A program made the translations under genes and the position numbers. The notes beneath the pieces are model-generated. The model did not search any database. It worked only from the letters and a program-made list of their open reading frames with translations, and was not told the origin of the DNA. From contig OW818658.1 in NCBI GenBank assembly GCA_942492815.1, positions 6,324,001-6,388,000 on the forward strand: 64,000 nt of DNA. The letters run 5' to 3'. This document shows, piece after piece, positions 53,124-62,182 of the stretch (within the stretch, counting starts at the first letter, position 1; each line of letters opens with the position of its first letter). The DNA is from JAEUWI01 sp942492815. GTDB taxonomy: Bacteria > Hydrogenedentota > Hydrogenedentia > Hydrogenedentales > JAEUWI01.

Positions 53124-54364
53124 TGCCGCGGAGCACCCACGACTACCAATCCGAAGACGCGATCATGCGCGCCATCAATTTCCGCAATCTGCGGCGGGTT
53201 GACTGGATGCTGCCTATTTTCGTGCTGATGCTGGCGGCGGTGGGTTGGGTGACGATGTACAGCGCCAGCGTCCATTCGGATGCGTCCTACTATCACAAGC
53301 AGATCATGTTTTTTCTGGCGGGCGCCGTGATCGCGACGGTTATTATCGCGGTGGACTACCGGGCGCTGGTGGCGGCGGCGCCGGTGTTTTACGTGATCGC
53401 GGTTGGCCTGCTGGTGGCGGTGCTGGCGGTGGGTACGGAGGTGAAGGGCGGCCGGCGCTGGCTGGACTTCGGCCTGTTTCGCATCCAACCGTCGGAAATC
53501 ACGAAGATTATCATGATCTATTTTCTGGCGTGGTACTTGAGCACGCTGGGCACGCGGATCCGCAAGCTGCACTGGTTCATTCTGGCTTTTATTCTCACGG
53601 GCGTGCCGATGGCGCTGATCCTGAAGCAGCCCAATCTGAGCACGGCGATGACGCTGGGGCCGCTGGTCGTCGTGATGCTTTTTGTGGCGGGTTGCCGGTT
53701 CTGGCACATGGGCGTGATCGTGCTGGTGGGTCTCTCCGTGGTGCCCTTCGCGTGGCTCCAGATCAAAGACTTCAATCCGAGCCCGATCGAAAAAGAGCAG
53801 GCGATCCAGCGGGAGGAATTCCGTGACAGCCGCGAGTGGTGGGAATTGCACTGGCACCAGAAAATGCGTATCTACACCTTCCTCCACCCGGACTTTTCGC
53901 CGCGCACGGGTAACTGGCAGGCTTACCAGAGTAATATCACGGTAGGCAGCGGCGGTTTCCGGGGGAAGGGTTTCATGAACGGCACCAACACCAAGCTGAA
54001 CTACCTCCCCGAGCACCGGACCGACTTTATTTTCTCCCACTTCGCGGAGGAGCGGGGGTTTGTCGGCGCGGTGGTGGTGATAGGCCTCTATGTGGCCTTC
54101 TTATTGCGCGGGCTGATTTTCGCCCGCGATTGTCCCGATATGATGGGGACCCTGCTGGCCACGGGTGTGGTCACCGTGCTGGGGTTCCATATTTTTTCCA
54201 ATATTGCCATTACCATCGGGCTGATGCCGGTTACCGGCATGCCCCTTCCGTTCCTGAGCTACGGCGGCACGTTCTATTTGAGCACCATGGCCTGCGTCGG
54301 CATTCTGCTGAACGTGCCCATGCGCCGCAAGATGTTCCTGGACGAGGGCATGTTCGCCCGCTGA
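53123..54364 (+). CDS. rodA: Rod-shape SEDS glycosyltransferase RodA
   Basis: A 413-residue SEDS polymerase with about ten transmembrane helices that adds lipid II to glycan strands in partnership with PBP2. Motifs: GGRRWLDFGLFRIQPSEITK (with the conserved WLDFG and QPSE), LKQPNLSTAM (the catalytic Asp position is Asn in KQPN where KQPDLGT is usual), YLPEHRTDFIFSHFAEERGF, and GMPLPFLSYGG. Compared with many RodA proteins there is a longer periplasmic loop at residues 210-280. The Asn in place of Asp is worth noting. ATG overlaps the PBP2 stop by one base. Confidence 0.94.
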   Translation: MPRSTHDYQSEDAIMRAINFRNLRRVDWMLPIFVLMLAAVGWVTMYSASVHSDASYYHKQIMFFLAGAVIATVIIAVDYRALVAAAPVFYVIAVGLLVAVLAVGTEVKGGRRWLDFGLFRIQPSEITKIIMIYFLAWYLSTLGTRIRKLHWFILAFILTGVPMALILKQPNLSTAMTLGPLVVVMLFVAGCRFWHMGVIVLVGLSVVPFAWLQIKDFNPSPIEKEQAIQREEFRDSREWWELHWHQKMRIYTFLHPDFSPRTGNWQAYQSNITVGSGGFRGKGFMNGTNTKLNYLPEHRTDFIFSHFAEERGFVGAVVVIGLYVAFLLRGLIFARDCPDMMGTLLATGVVTVLGFHIFSNIAITIGLMPVTGMPLPFLSYGGTFYLSTMACVGILLNVPMRRKMFLDEGMFAR

Positions 54365-54409
54365 GCGGGCAAGGCCGGTCGGCCCCCAGGCAAACAGAAA
54401 GACTTTTTT

Positions 54410-55945
54410 ATGCGAGAAATAGTGATCAACGCGGGCTCGCACGAGACCCGCATTGCCGAGCTGGAGAACAAGCGGCTCGTGGAGCTCCAGGTGGAGCGCC
54501 ACGAAAGCCCCAGCATTGTAGGCAACATTTACAAGGGCCGGGTGGACTCGGTGGTACCCGGGATCCAGGCGGCCTTCATCGACATCGGCCAGGACAAGAA
54601 CGGCTTCCTCTACGTTTCCGATATTGCGGGCGCCGAGGGCACGGGCGACATGATGCTGGACGAGGGCAAGCCCCGGGCACGAACGCGCGCACGCCGGGCG
54701 AAGCAGCAGCCGATCGAGACGATCCTGAAGAAGAACCAGCACATCATGGTGCAGGTGATCAAGGACCGGCTTGGCACAAAGGGCGCGCGCCTTACGAATT
54801 TCATCACGGTGCCGGGCCGCTACACGGTGCTGATGCCCACGGTGAGCACCCTGGGGGTTTCGCGGAAGATCGAGTCCGAGGAGGAGCGCGAGCGCCTCAA
54901 GAAAGTCCTCCGCGCCGTTCGCCCCAAGGGCATGGGCCTCATCACCCGGACCGCGGGCGAGGGCCGCTCCCGGGAAGATTTCCAGGCGGACTCGAAATAC
55001 CACGCGAAGGTCTGGGACAACATCAAGACGAAGTATGAGCGGATGAATGGCCCCGGCCTGATCCGCGAAGACCTGAGCCCGATCCTGCGGGCGGTGCGCG
55101 ATCGCTTCACCAGCGAATTCGACTGCCTCACGGTGGACGACGACGAGCAGAACGACCGGATCATTGCTTTCCTGGAGAGTCTCGATCCCGATTTGAAGTC
55201 GCGCGTGAAGCTCTATAAACACACGCGGCCCATCTTCGACAAGATGGGGATCGAAGACGACATCACCAAGGCGCTGCGCCGCCAGGTGTACCTCCCCAGC
55301 GGCGGTCACATCTGCATCGACCAGACCGAGGCCCTGATCGCCATCGACGTGAACACGGGCAAGTTCACGGGTAAGAAGCAGCTCGAAGACACCGTGTTTC
55401 AGACCAACATCGAGGCCGCCAGCGAAATCGCGCGCCAGATGCGCCTGCGCGACATGGGCGGCATCATCGTCATCGATTTTATCGACATGGACCAGGATCG
55501 CAACCGGAAGAAGCTGCTGCGCACGCTCCACGAAGCGCTCCAGGCCGACCGCGCAAAGACGACGGTGTCGGAGATTAACGAGCTGGGCATGGTGGAGATG
55601 ACGCGCAAGCGCGTGAAGCACAACCTGGTGAAGGCCCTCTCCCAGCCCTGCCCCTACTGCGAGGGCAGCGGCCAGGTCCGCTCGGTCACGACCATGACCT
55701 TCGACATTCTGCGCAAGCTCCAGAGCCTCTTTGTGACGGGCAAGGAGAAGCACATCATCCTCCAGGTTCACCACGATGTGGCCCGGCGCCTTCAGAACGA
55801 GAACAAGGCGATGCTGGACGAGATCGCGGCGCGTTTCGAGCGCATCGTCGACGTCGAAGCGGGCGTGGACTTTCACATTCACGACGTGAAAGTGCTGCGC
55901 GCGCGGACGCGTCAGGATATTACTTCGAGCCCCTCGGGCGACTGA
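54410..55945 (+). CDS. rng: Ribonuclease G/E family endoribonuclease
   Basis: A 511-residue RNase G-type enzyme without the long C-terminal scaffold of RNase E. S1 domain: VGNIYKGRVDSVVPGIQAAFIDIG. The catalytic DNase I-like domain has AIDVNTGKFTGKK and IVIDFIDMD, with the two metal-binding Asp. The zinc-link follows as CPYCEGSG. It cuts single-stranded RNA, maturing rRNA and starting mRNA decay. An Arg-rich insert (ARTRARRAKQQP) in the S1 domain is a lineage addition. The rodA stop is 45 bases upstream; rng next to mre genes is a common bacterial order. Confidence 0.95.
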   Translation: MREIVINAGSHETRIAELENKRLVELQVERHESPSIVGNIYKGRVDSVVPGIQAAFIDIGQDKNGFLYVSDIAGAEGTGDMMLDEGKPRARTRARRAKQQPIETILKKNQHIMVQVIKDRLGTKGARLTNFITVPGRYTVLMPTVSTLGVSRKIESEEERERLKKVLRAVRPKGMGLITRTAGEGRSREDFQADSKYHAKVWDNIKTKYERMNGPGLIREDLSPILRAVRDRFTSEFDCLTVDDDEQNDRIIAFLESLDPDLKSRVKLYKHTRPIFDKMGIEDDITKALRRQVYLPSGGHICIDQTEALIAIDVNTGKFTGKKQLEDTVFQTNIEAASEIARQMRLRDMGGIIVIDFIDMDQDRNRKKLLRTLHEALQADRAKTTVSEINELGMVEMTRKRVKHNLVKALSQPCPYCEGSGQVRSVTTMTFDILRKLQSLFVTGKEKHIILQVHHDVARRLQNENKAMLDEIAARFERIVDVEAGVDFHIHDVKVLRARTRQDITSSPSGD

Positions 55946-56030
55946 GCGGCCCGGCACCGTGGAATATTTCGCGGCTTTGTGATAAAACTACGGGGAACCC
56001 CGATGGCGGGGCAACCCCAGGAGCAATAGC

Positions 56031-57035
56031 TTGGCAACAACCGAGGCAGGACAAGTGGCGGAACCGGGCGGCGGGACCTTTTTCCCCGTCACCTATTTCC
56101 CCGTCCACACCGACTCCATTCGCCTCGACTCCGTCCCGCCTTTCGCGCTGTATTTCCAGCCGAGCGTCGACCAGCCCTACGTGCTCTATTGCGAGCGGAA
56201 GACGAAGTTCACGCGGGAGGCCAGGCGCCGCCTGCAACAGAACAAGATCACCCAGCTCTTTATCTCCAAAAAAGACCGGGCGGCCTACAGCCGCTACCTG
56301 GCCGAGCATCTGACCGATGTGCTGGGCGACAGCCGGCTCACGGTGCGCGAAAAATCCACCATCCTCTACGATTCGGCCCAGGCTGTGGTGGAGGATGTGC
56401 TCAGGGAGCCCACGCAGCGGGCCAACATCGAGCGCGGCAAGGTGGTGGTGCAGCGTACGGTGGAGTTCATGCAGTCGAAGGAGTTTATGCTGGAGCACCT
56501 GCTGCGTACCATCTCCTGCGACTACTACCTCTACACCCACAGCATCAACGTGACGGCTTACTCCATCGCCCTGGCGATGCGGTCCGGCTACATCGACCCC
56601 GCCACCCTCCGGGAGGTGGCCAACGGGGCACTGCTTCACGACGTGGGCGAGACGACCCTGCCACCCGAGCTGAAGAATAAAGATGGCGAGCTCACCGCCG
56701 ACGAGTGGAAGCTCATGCGCGCCCACCCCGAGGAGGGCGTCAAGCTCCTCCAGAAAACCGGCTGCCTCGGCGAGATCGCCCAGGACATCGTCCTCTGCCA
56801 CCACGAAAAACTCAACGGCCACGGCTACCCCCATAAACTCAAGGGCGACCAGATCTCGCCCTTCGTGCGCATCGTGACCATCGCCGACATCTTCGACGCC
56901 CTCACCACCGAGCGCTTCCACCAGAAGCGGATGAGCTCCTTCGAGGCGCTCAAACTCATGCGTGAATCCATGCGCGAAGAACTCGACATGGACCTTTTCC
57001 GCAACTTCGTCACCATGATGGGCGGGAAGCGCTGA
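56031..57035 (+). CDS. HD-GYP domain protein, probable cyclic-di-GMP phosphodiesterase
   Basis: A 334-residue cytoplasmic protein. The N-terminal part (FPVHTDSIRLDSVPPFALYF) resembles the DUF3391 domain that often precedes HD-GYP. The HD-GYP domain spans about 160-320 with HSINVTAYSIALA, LLHDVGETTLP (His203-Asp204) and HHEKLNGHGYPHKLKGDQI, so metal and GYP residues are intact and it should degrade cyclic-di-GMP. The start is a TTG with AGGAG eight bases upstream. It follows rng by 85 bases and may be the last gene of the cluster. Confidence 0.9.
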   Translation: MATTEAGQVAEPGGGTFFPVTYFPVHTDSIRLDSVPPFALYFQPSVDQPYVLYCERKTKFTREARRRLQQNKITQLFISKKDRAAYSRYLAEHLTDVLGDSRLTVREKSTILYDSAQAVVEDVLREPTQRANIERGKVVVQRTVEFMQSKEFMLEHLLRTISCDYYLYTHSINVTAYSIALAMRSGYIDPATLREVANGALLHDVGETTLPPELKNKDGELTADEWKLMRAHPEEGVKLLQKTGCLGEIAQDIVLCHHEKLNGHGYPHKLKGDQISPFVRIVTIADIFDALTTERFHQKRMSSFEALKLMRESMREELDMDLFRNFVTMMGGKR

Positions 57036-57108
57036 GGGCGCCCAGCGCACTGGATGCTAGACCGCTCAGACGGATCGGACCGATCCCAAGCGACGGGCCG
57101 CCAATCAT

Positions 57109-57138
57109 TTGACTTAAATCACGCCGTTAGGCTAAAAT
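57109..57138 (+). promoter_or_regulatory. Promoter of the tRNA pair
   Basis: TTGACT-N18-TAAAAT, close to consensus in both boxes. It ends 13 bases before the first tRNA, the right distance for a start site just upstream. The bases just before (57068-57084) contain a decayed nonamer repeat (CAGACGGAT, CGGACCGAT). Confidence 0.75.
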
Positions 57139-57151
57139 TACGGCCCTGTAC

Positions 57152-57227
57152 AGCGGTATGGCCAAATTGGTAAGGCACCAGATTCTGATTCTGGGTATTC
57201 TAGGTTCGAGTCCTAGTACCGCTGCCA
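57152..57227 (+). tRNA. tRNA-Gln (anticodon CUG)
   Basis: A 76-base cloverleaf: acceptor AGCGGTA with TACCGCT, D arm with TTGGTAAGG, anticodon stem CCAGA/TCTGG with loop TTCTGAT (anticodon CTG, reads CAG), T arm with GGTTCGAGTCC, discriminator G and an encoded CCA. Co-transcribed with the tRNA-Glu that follows 41 bases later. Confidence 0.95.
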
Positions 57228-57268
57228 TTTAGCAGCAAATCTGGCGATAGCCAGTGCCACCTTTCGGT

Positions 57269-57343
57269 GGCCCGTTCATCTAGGGGTTAGGATGCGGGAT
57301 TCTCAGTCCCGTTACAGGGGTTCGAATCCCCTACGGGCTACCA
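57269..57343 (+). tRNA. tRNA-Glu (anticodon CUC)
   Basis: A 75-base cloverleaf: acceptor GGCCCGT with ACGGGCT (G1-U72 wobble), anticodon stem CGGGA/TCCCG with loop TTCTCAG (anticodon CTC, reads GAG), T arm GGGGTTCGAATCCCC, and an encoded CCA. Followed after nine bases by a strong terminator. Confidence 0.95.
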
Positions 57344-57352
57344 TATAAGATT

Positions 57353-57379
57353 AAAACCCCGGCCATGCGCCGGGGTTTT
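57353..57379 (+). terminator. Terminator of the tRNA pair
   Basis: An 11-bp stem (57353-57363 with 57369-57379) with a five-base loop, A-rich before and T-rich after the GC core. A standard intrinsic terminator. Confidence 0.9.
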
Positions 57380-57811
57380 GCTTTGTCTGGGCAAAGAACA
57401 AAGAACAAAACAGGAATAGACACCCATAAAGCATCGTGACGACCGAAGTAGTCCGCCGCAAGTGGGCCCCGCTCCGAGTGGACGGGACCCAAGGGGACTG
57501 TCCAGTCCGCAAGTACGCCGGACGAGAGCACGGTGCCGGAGACGGTAGAGCCAACTCAGACAAGCGATGCGCCTAAAGGACTGTCCCCCGCAGTTAACTT
57601 CGCGGGACGGTCCCGAATGCCTGGTGGGCGTCGGTACTTCGGCGGAGCCTGCTTGGTGGGAGCCGTGTCCTGCTTTCGAGGGGCCTCTTCGTTCGGGACG
57701 GTCCCGTCGTCCCCACGGCGGACCTGTCTCGCCTCCCATTCCCTCCCCTGGGCGAGGTCGTGTTACCATCTCGCCAGTCCTTGACCCTGCTTTCTGGAGA
57801 ATCTGCCCGCC
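57380..57811. other. 432-base gap with GGGAC-type palindromes
   Basis: No gene is seen. Around 57450-57610 lies a diverged copy of the repeat at 29836/32657 (CCGCCGCAAGTGGGCCC is shared with copy 2). GGACTGTCC and GGGACGGTCCC occur several times (for example 57603 and 57698). These motifs also occur at 44069-44200. Confidence 0.5.
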
Positions 57812-58813
57812 ATGCCCGAGAACGATCCCTTCTTCCTTCGCGTGCTGGAGAAGCTTGGCTTTAACATGACGAAGCTGCGCTGGAAGCTGTATAAGCTGGA
57901 GCAGCGGCGGGACCGGTTGAAGGAGGGTGGGCTGATGCCGGAGCGGTTTCGCTGGCTCAAGTTCAGGAACAAGATTTGTCGGCATTGCGGGGCGCTGAAT
58001 GACCGGGACGCGAGAGAATGTTATCGCTGCGACCGGCGTCTTCCCTCGCTGCTGGGCTATCGCATCGGGCGGCTTTTCGGATTCATGGTGCCGGCGAGCG
58101 CGCCCCGTGCGATTGGGGTTTTCGGTGCGCTGTGTGTCTTGATTTTTGTCGTCAACATCCTGCTGGATGGTCTCGGTGCGGCCTTTTCTCCCAACGGGGA
58201 TGCCCTTTATCTGTTGGGCGGACTCTATGTCGATGGGGCTTCGGGCCAGTTTGACTGGTGGCGCGCCATGACCTTCGGGCTGGTCCACAGCGGAATCTTT
58301 CATATTCTTTTCAATGGCTATGCGATGGTGGTGCTGAGCAGCATGACGGAGGCCCACCTCGGCGCGCGGCGGACGGTGGTGCTGATCACGGCGTCTCAGC
58401 TTGGGGCGGCCTTTGCGACGTGGCTCTGGTACTTTCGCTTCATCGGGGAAGGCGTGTACACCGTGGGTGCGTCGGGCTGGGTGTCGGGCTTGCTGGGCTA
58501 TGCGATTGTATACGCGTGGTCCCTCGGTGCGGCGGGCGAGGCCTATCGCCGCCAGCTCATCCAGTGGGGCATCTATATCCTGCTCTTCGGGTTTTTCATG
58601 GGCGCGAACAATATGGGGCATATTGGCGGTGCTATCGGCGGCGCACTGGTGGGCTTCGTGGACAACCGTCGGGCGCGCAGGTCCCCCACGGAAGCGCGGG
58701 TCTGGGACGCGGTTTTCTGGGCCAGCGCGGTACTCTGGGCGGGCAGCATCGTCGCGCAGGGGGTCTATTTCGCTCAGCACATTGGCGTGTATGGCCGCGT
58801 GCCGTTGATGTAG
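57812..58813 (+). CDS. Rhomboid intramembrane serine protease with zinc-ribbon N-terminus
   Basis: A 333-residue protein. The cytoplasmic N-terminus has a helical basic segment and a zinc ribbon (CRHCGALN then CYRCDRRLP). A six- or seven-helix rhomboid core follows: HSGIFHILFNGYAM (the H-x(4)-N region), VGASGWVSG with the catalytic Ser221, and HIGGAIGG with His270. Both residues of the dyad are present, so it should cut membrane-spanning substrates. The zinc ribbon may bind a partner or nucleic acid. A protease of this type could process the sigma-factor fusion, but that link is speculation. Confidence 0.92.
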   Translation: MPENDPFFLRVLEKLGFNMTKLRWKLYKLEQRRDRLKEGGLMPERFRWLKFRNKICRHCGALNDRDARECYRCDRRLPSLLGYRIGRLFGFMVPASAPRAIGVFGALCVLIFVVNILLDGLGAAFSPNGDALYLLGGLYVDGASGQFDWWRAMTFGLVHSGIFHILFNGYAMVVLSSMTEAHLGARRTVVLITASQLGAAFATWLWYFRFIGEGVYTVGASGWVSGLLGYAIVYAWSLGAAGEAYRRQLIQWGIYILLFGFFMGANNMGHIGGAIGGALVGFVDNRRARRSPTEARVWDAVFWASAVLWAGSIVAQGVYFAQHIGVYGRVPLM

Positions 58814-58826
58814 TTCGGGGCAGCGG

Positions 58827-61676
58827 CTACCGCGTTCCGTTCAACGTGAATCGGTAGCTTCCTGATCCCACGGCAAAGGTCACGTATTCATCCTCCTCCG
58901 CAGCGGCGGATATACCCGGAATGCCTTTCACGAAGCCCCGGTTCTCCCACACAATCTGTTCGCTTTCCTCAATCGTGGTCACGTTCATCCCCGACTTGGG
59001 CAGGCTGATGAGCCCGGTGGCGTTTGGCGGGATGGTGGCGCTCAGGTCGAAGCTGTTTTCGTCCCGTTCCCAGGCCACGCTGGCGAGGCCGCGCACGGTG
59101 CGGATGGTGGCGCTGGCGTGGGTGAGGCCGTCCTGCAGGCGGGGGCGAATCGTGATCTCGCGGAAACCGGGAGCCACCATGCGCGTGCCGAAGTAGTCGG
59201 GGCCGCGCAGGCCGGCGATATCGCTGTAGAAGTACTCGGAGATCGTGGCGAACATAGGCATGCTGTCTTCGCCGGAATTGTAGCCCACGAAGCCTTCCTG
59301 GACCCCGCCCCAGGCTTCCCAGATCGTGGTGGCGCCCCGGCTCACCATGTAGCCCCATCCGGGATATTCGGTGGAGGTGGCGATGCGGTGCAGCGCAGCA
59401 CCGCCGCCGCCCTGTTCCGCGAGGGCGTCCATGATGCAGGCGGTACCGAGGTTGCCCGTGTGGAGGCGTCCGCCGCGCTGCTCGGTGATATTGGTGATAA
59501 GGCTTTGCGCCACGGCCGCGCGGTTGGCCTCGGGCACCACGCCGAAAGCCAACGCGGCGATATTCGACGTTTGGGAGTTGGTGGCGTAGTGGGTGCCCGC
59601 GGGATCGAACCATTTTTCATTGAGGGACGTGCGGATGGCTTCGGCACGTTCGGTGTAGGCCGTCGCTTCGTCCGCCTTGCCGAGGATCCGCGCGGCCTGG
59701 GCGAGGATCCAGGTGTTGTTGTAGTAATAGCCGGTCCAGAGGAGCTCCGGGGGCGTTTCTTTGGAGATGAACTCCTCTTGGCCCGGCACCTCGCCGGGGA
59801 GCATGTGGTCGCCGTAGTAGCCGCCCTTTTCGATGCGCCCGTTCTCCGCCAGGGTATCCAGATAGCGCACCCAGGCCTGCATGTTCGGGTAGTGCTCCGC
59901 GAGGAGGCGTTCGTCGCCAAAGTACTGGTAGGCGTACCACACCACGAGGGGATAGTTCCCTGCCCAGGCGGGATCGCCCGTCTTGCGACCCTTCGGCGGA
60001 TAGGCCGGGACCACATCGGGGATAACGCCGTCTTCGTGCTGGGCGTATTGAACGTCGCGCAAAAACTTCATCCAGAAGCGCGGGATGAACTTGCGCGCGA
60101 ACAACGTCGAGGGATTGCTCGCAGGTTCGAGCCAGCCCCAGTATTCGCGATAGAGGCAGTCGAGGGTGATGCCGTACATCGAGTTCGTGAACGTGCGCTC
60201 ACAATTGCGCTGGATCTGGTTCAGCAGCGGGTCGGAGCATTCGAAGCTGCCCGTGAGATCCACGTCCGCATAGGTGGCGCACCCTTCCAAATCGCCCAGG
60301 GCCGGGGCTACTGGCAGGCCCTCGATCTGGACATAACGCACGGGGTGAAAGGTGAAGCGGGGCTCGTAGATCTCGCCTTCCGGATCGCCCTTGAGAATGT
60401 AATAATCCGTCGCGCCATCGGGGCCTTTGTGGCGGCGCTTATCGACGAGTCCGGGCGCCGCCTCCACGGGCGTTGCGCGGCCCTCGCTGACGTCGCGGTT
60501 GATCGTGGCCTGAAGCGCGGCGATTTCCTCCGGCGTACCTTCTGGGAAGGCGCGCGCGGAATAGCGGATGGCGATGCGGGTACCCGCGGGTCCATTCACG
60601 CGCAGGCGCACCCAGCCGCCGAAGAGTTCCGCGAACTCGTAAACATGAACCTCCGGCTTGGGACTCGTCAGGCGGATGGGCCGCATGGCGTGGGCCGTCA
60701 TCGGCTCCATGCTTTGCGATTCGAGCCTTCCTCCGGGATCGTCCTTTAGCGCGACCGCCGCCCAGGCCGCGTCGTCAAAGTCGGCATGAAGCCAGCCCGG
60801 CTGCTCCAGGCGCGCGTCGTAGATTTCGCCGCCCCGGATGCTGTTCTGCGTGATCGGGCCGGTGGACGCACGCCACGTGTCGTCGCTCGCGATATGCTGG
60901 ACCGTGCCGTCGGCCAGCTCCACGATCAGCTCCAGCAGTAGTCGCGGCGAATCGCCATAGCCGTAGTCCGTGGGCTGGCTGTACCAGCCGTTGCCCAGCA
61001 TCGCGCCGAGCGCATTGGACCCGGGGTGAAGCAAGTGCGTCACGTCGTGGGTAGCATAGAGGATGCGTTTGTCGTAGTCCGTCGCCGCCGGATCGAGGAC
61101 GCTGTCGCCGATGCGTTGTCCGTTGAGGTAGTGCTCGGACCAGCCGATGCCCGCCGCGTAGAGCCGCGCGCGCTGGATGGGGCCATCAAGGTTGAACTCC
61201 TTGCGAAGTAACGGCGACACGCCCGCATTGTTGTCGCCGCCCAGGCCAATCCATTGGCCGTGCCACTCGGCTCGATCCAGCAGGCCCATCTCGAAGGTGG
61301 CGGGTGCGCTCCAGGCGCTTGACTCGCCGCGCTCATCCCAGATGCGCACTTTCCAGTAGCCGATCTGACGGCTGGCAAGGGGAGCGCCCTGGTAGATGGC
61401 GACCGATTCACCGCTGTTCACCTTTCCGCTGTCCCATAGATCGCCCTGATCCGCCGCGAGGCGTTCCGGCGACGTGGCGACGAGCACGTGGCAGGCGTGC
61501 TGCATGACGCCGCGCCGATCCGAATCGAGTGTCCACGTGAAGCGCGGCCGGGGCGCGTCGATGCCGAGAGGATTCTCGGCGTATTCACAGCGCGTATTGA
61601 AGACAGCCGTGCTCGCCGGGACAGTCAGGACACAGGCCAGGAACAGTGTAGCCACCAGGGTTCGGACAACGTGCAT
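58827..61676 (-). CDS. Exported GH78 alpha-L-rhamnosidase-like glycosidase
   Basis: A 949-residue secreted enzyme. The signal peptide (TLVATLFLACVLTVPAST) precedes an Ig-like domain (NPLGIDAPRPRFTWTL), two beta domains (RARLYAAGIGWSEHYLNGQRIG is the family's carbohydrate-binding fold) and the (alpha/alpha)6 catalytic barrel from about residue 480. The general acid loop, usually DCPxRDERxGWTGD, reads DCLYREYWGWLEPA here, so the second acid is altered. The other catalytic Glu is in TIWEAWGG. It is therefore GH78 by fold, but substrate or mechanism may differ. It is convergent with the rhomboid gene, 13 bases apart. Confidence 0.88.
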   Translation of the reverse strand: MHVVRTLVATLFLACVLTVPASTAVFNTRCEYAENPLGIDAPRPRFTWTLDSDRRGVMQHACHVLVATSPERLAADQGDLWDSGKVNSGESVAIYQGAPLASRQIGYWKVRIWDERGESSAWSAPATFEMGLLDRAEWHGQWIGLGGDNNAGVSPLLRKEFNLDGPIQRARLYAAGIGWSEHYLNGQRIGDSVLDPAATDYDKRILYATHDVTHLLHPGSNALGAMLGNGWYSQPTDYGYGDSPRLLLELIVELADGTVQHIASDDTWRASTGPITQNSIRGGEIYDARLEQPGWLHADFDDAAWAAVALKDDPGGRLESQSMEPMTAHAMRPIRLTSPKPEVHVYEFAELFGGWVRLRVNGPAGTRIAIRYSARAFPEGTPEEIAALQATINRDVSEGRATPVEAAPGLVDKRRHKGPDGATDYYILKGDPEGEIYEPRFTFHPVRYVQIEGLPVAPALGDLEGCATYADVDLTGSFECSDPLLNQIQRNCERTFTNSMYGITLDCLYREYWGWLEPASNPSTLFARKFIPRFWMKFLRDVQYAQHEDGVIPDVVPAYPPKGRKTGDPAWAGNYPLVVWYAYQYFGDERLLAEHYPNMQAWVRYLDTLAENGRIEKGGYYGDHMLPGEVPGQEEFISKETPPELLWTGYYYNNTWILAQAARILGKADEATAYTERAEAIRTSLNEKWFDPAGTHYATNSQTSNIAALAFGVVPEANRAAVAQSLITNITEQRGGRLHTGNLGTACIMDALAEQGGGGAALHRIATSTEYPGWGYMVSRGATTIWEAWGGVQEGFVGYNSGEDSMPMFATISEYFYSDIAGLRGPDYFGTRMVAPGFREITIRPRLQDGLTHASATIRTVRGLASVAWERDENSFDLSATIPPNATGLISLPKSGMNVTTIEESEQIVWENRGFVKGIPGISAAAEEDEYVTFAVGSGSYRFTLNGTR

Positions 61677-61804
61677 CGTGTTAGCTCCTCTTGCTAGAGC
61701 AGTAGTATACAGGATGGCGCAAGGGAAGCCACCCGAGACCCCTCTGAAAATACTCCGGCGGCACGGCCGGAACGGCGAGTTGGTCTTTGCTGATCCTGGA
61801 GCTT

Positions 61805-62040
61805 ACCCCCCTGGCCCCCCGGCAAGCGGGCCTGTCGATTTAGTCTTCAGTTACAATTCAGTTAGAGACCTTCGCCTCTTTGTCATTCCCACGAAAGTGG
61901 GAATCCAGAGACCGTGCAACGTAAACTCCGCGAAATCACTGGATTCCCACTTTCGTGGGAATGACAGATAAGCGAAGGCTACTTCCATTGGGATAGTGTG
62001 GCATTAAATCGACAGGCCCGCTTGCGGGGGGTAGGGGGGT
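61805..62040. repeat. Nested composite palindrome
   Basis: Outer arms (GCAAGCGGGCCTGTCGATTTA near 61822 in two parts, and its complement at 62005-62026) enclose a middle pair (CCTTCGCCTC and GCGAAGG) and an inner ATTCCCAC inverted repeat at 61881-61967. The inner element matches the one at 20240-20327. It makes up half of the 506-base gap 61677-62182; nothing else is seen there. Confidence 0.85.
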
Positions 62041-62182
62041 GGAACCTGCATCAAGTTTCATCGTCTATCGGTGGTGCGAAGCATCATGAACGACTACCCG
62101 GAAGAAAAGAGCAAGCACTTCGCCAGTTTCCCGTGTATCATGACGATGCGGGCCGGGAAGGTGCCGCACGGAGAATCTGATT

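Noticed and set aside
54101..55957. A 618-codon open frame opposite rng and the end of rodA
   Set aside because: It spans the boundary of two certain genes on the other strand and has no recognisable domain.
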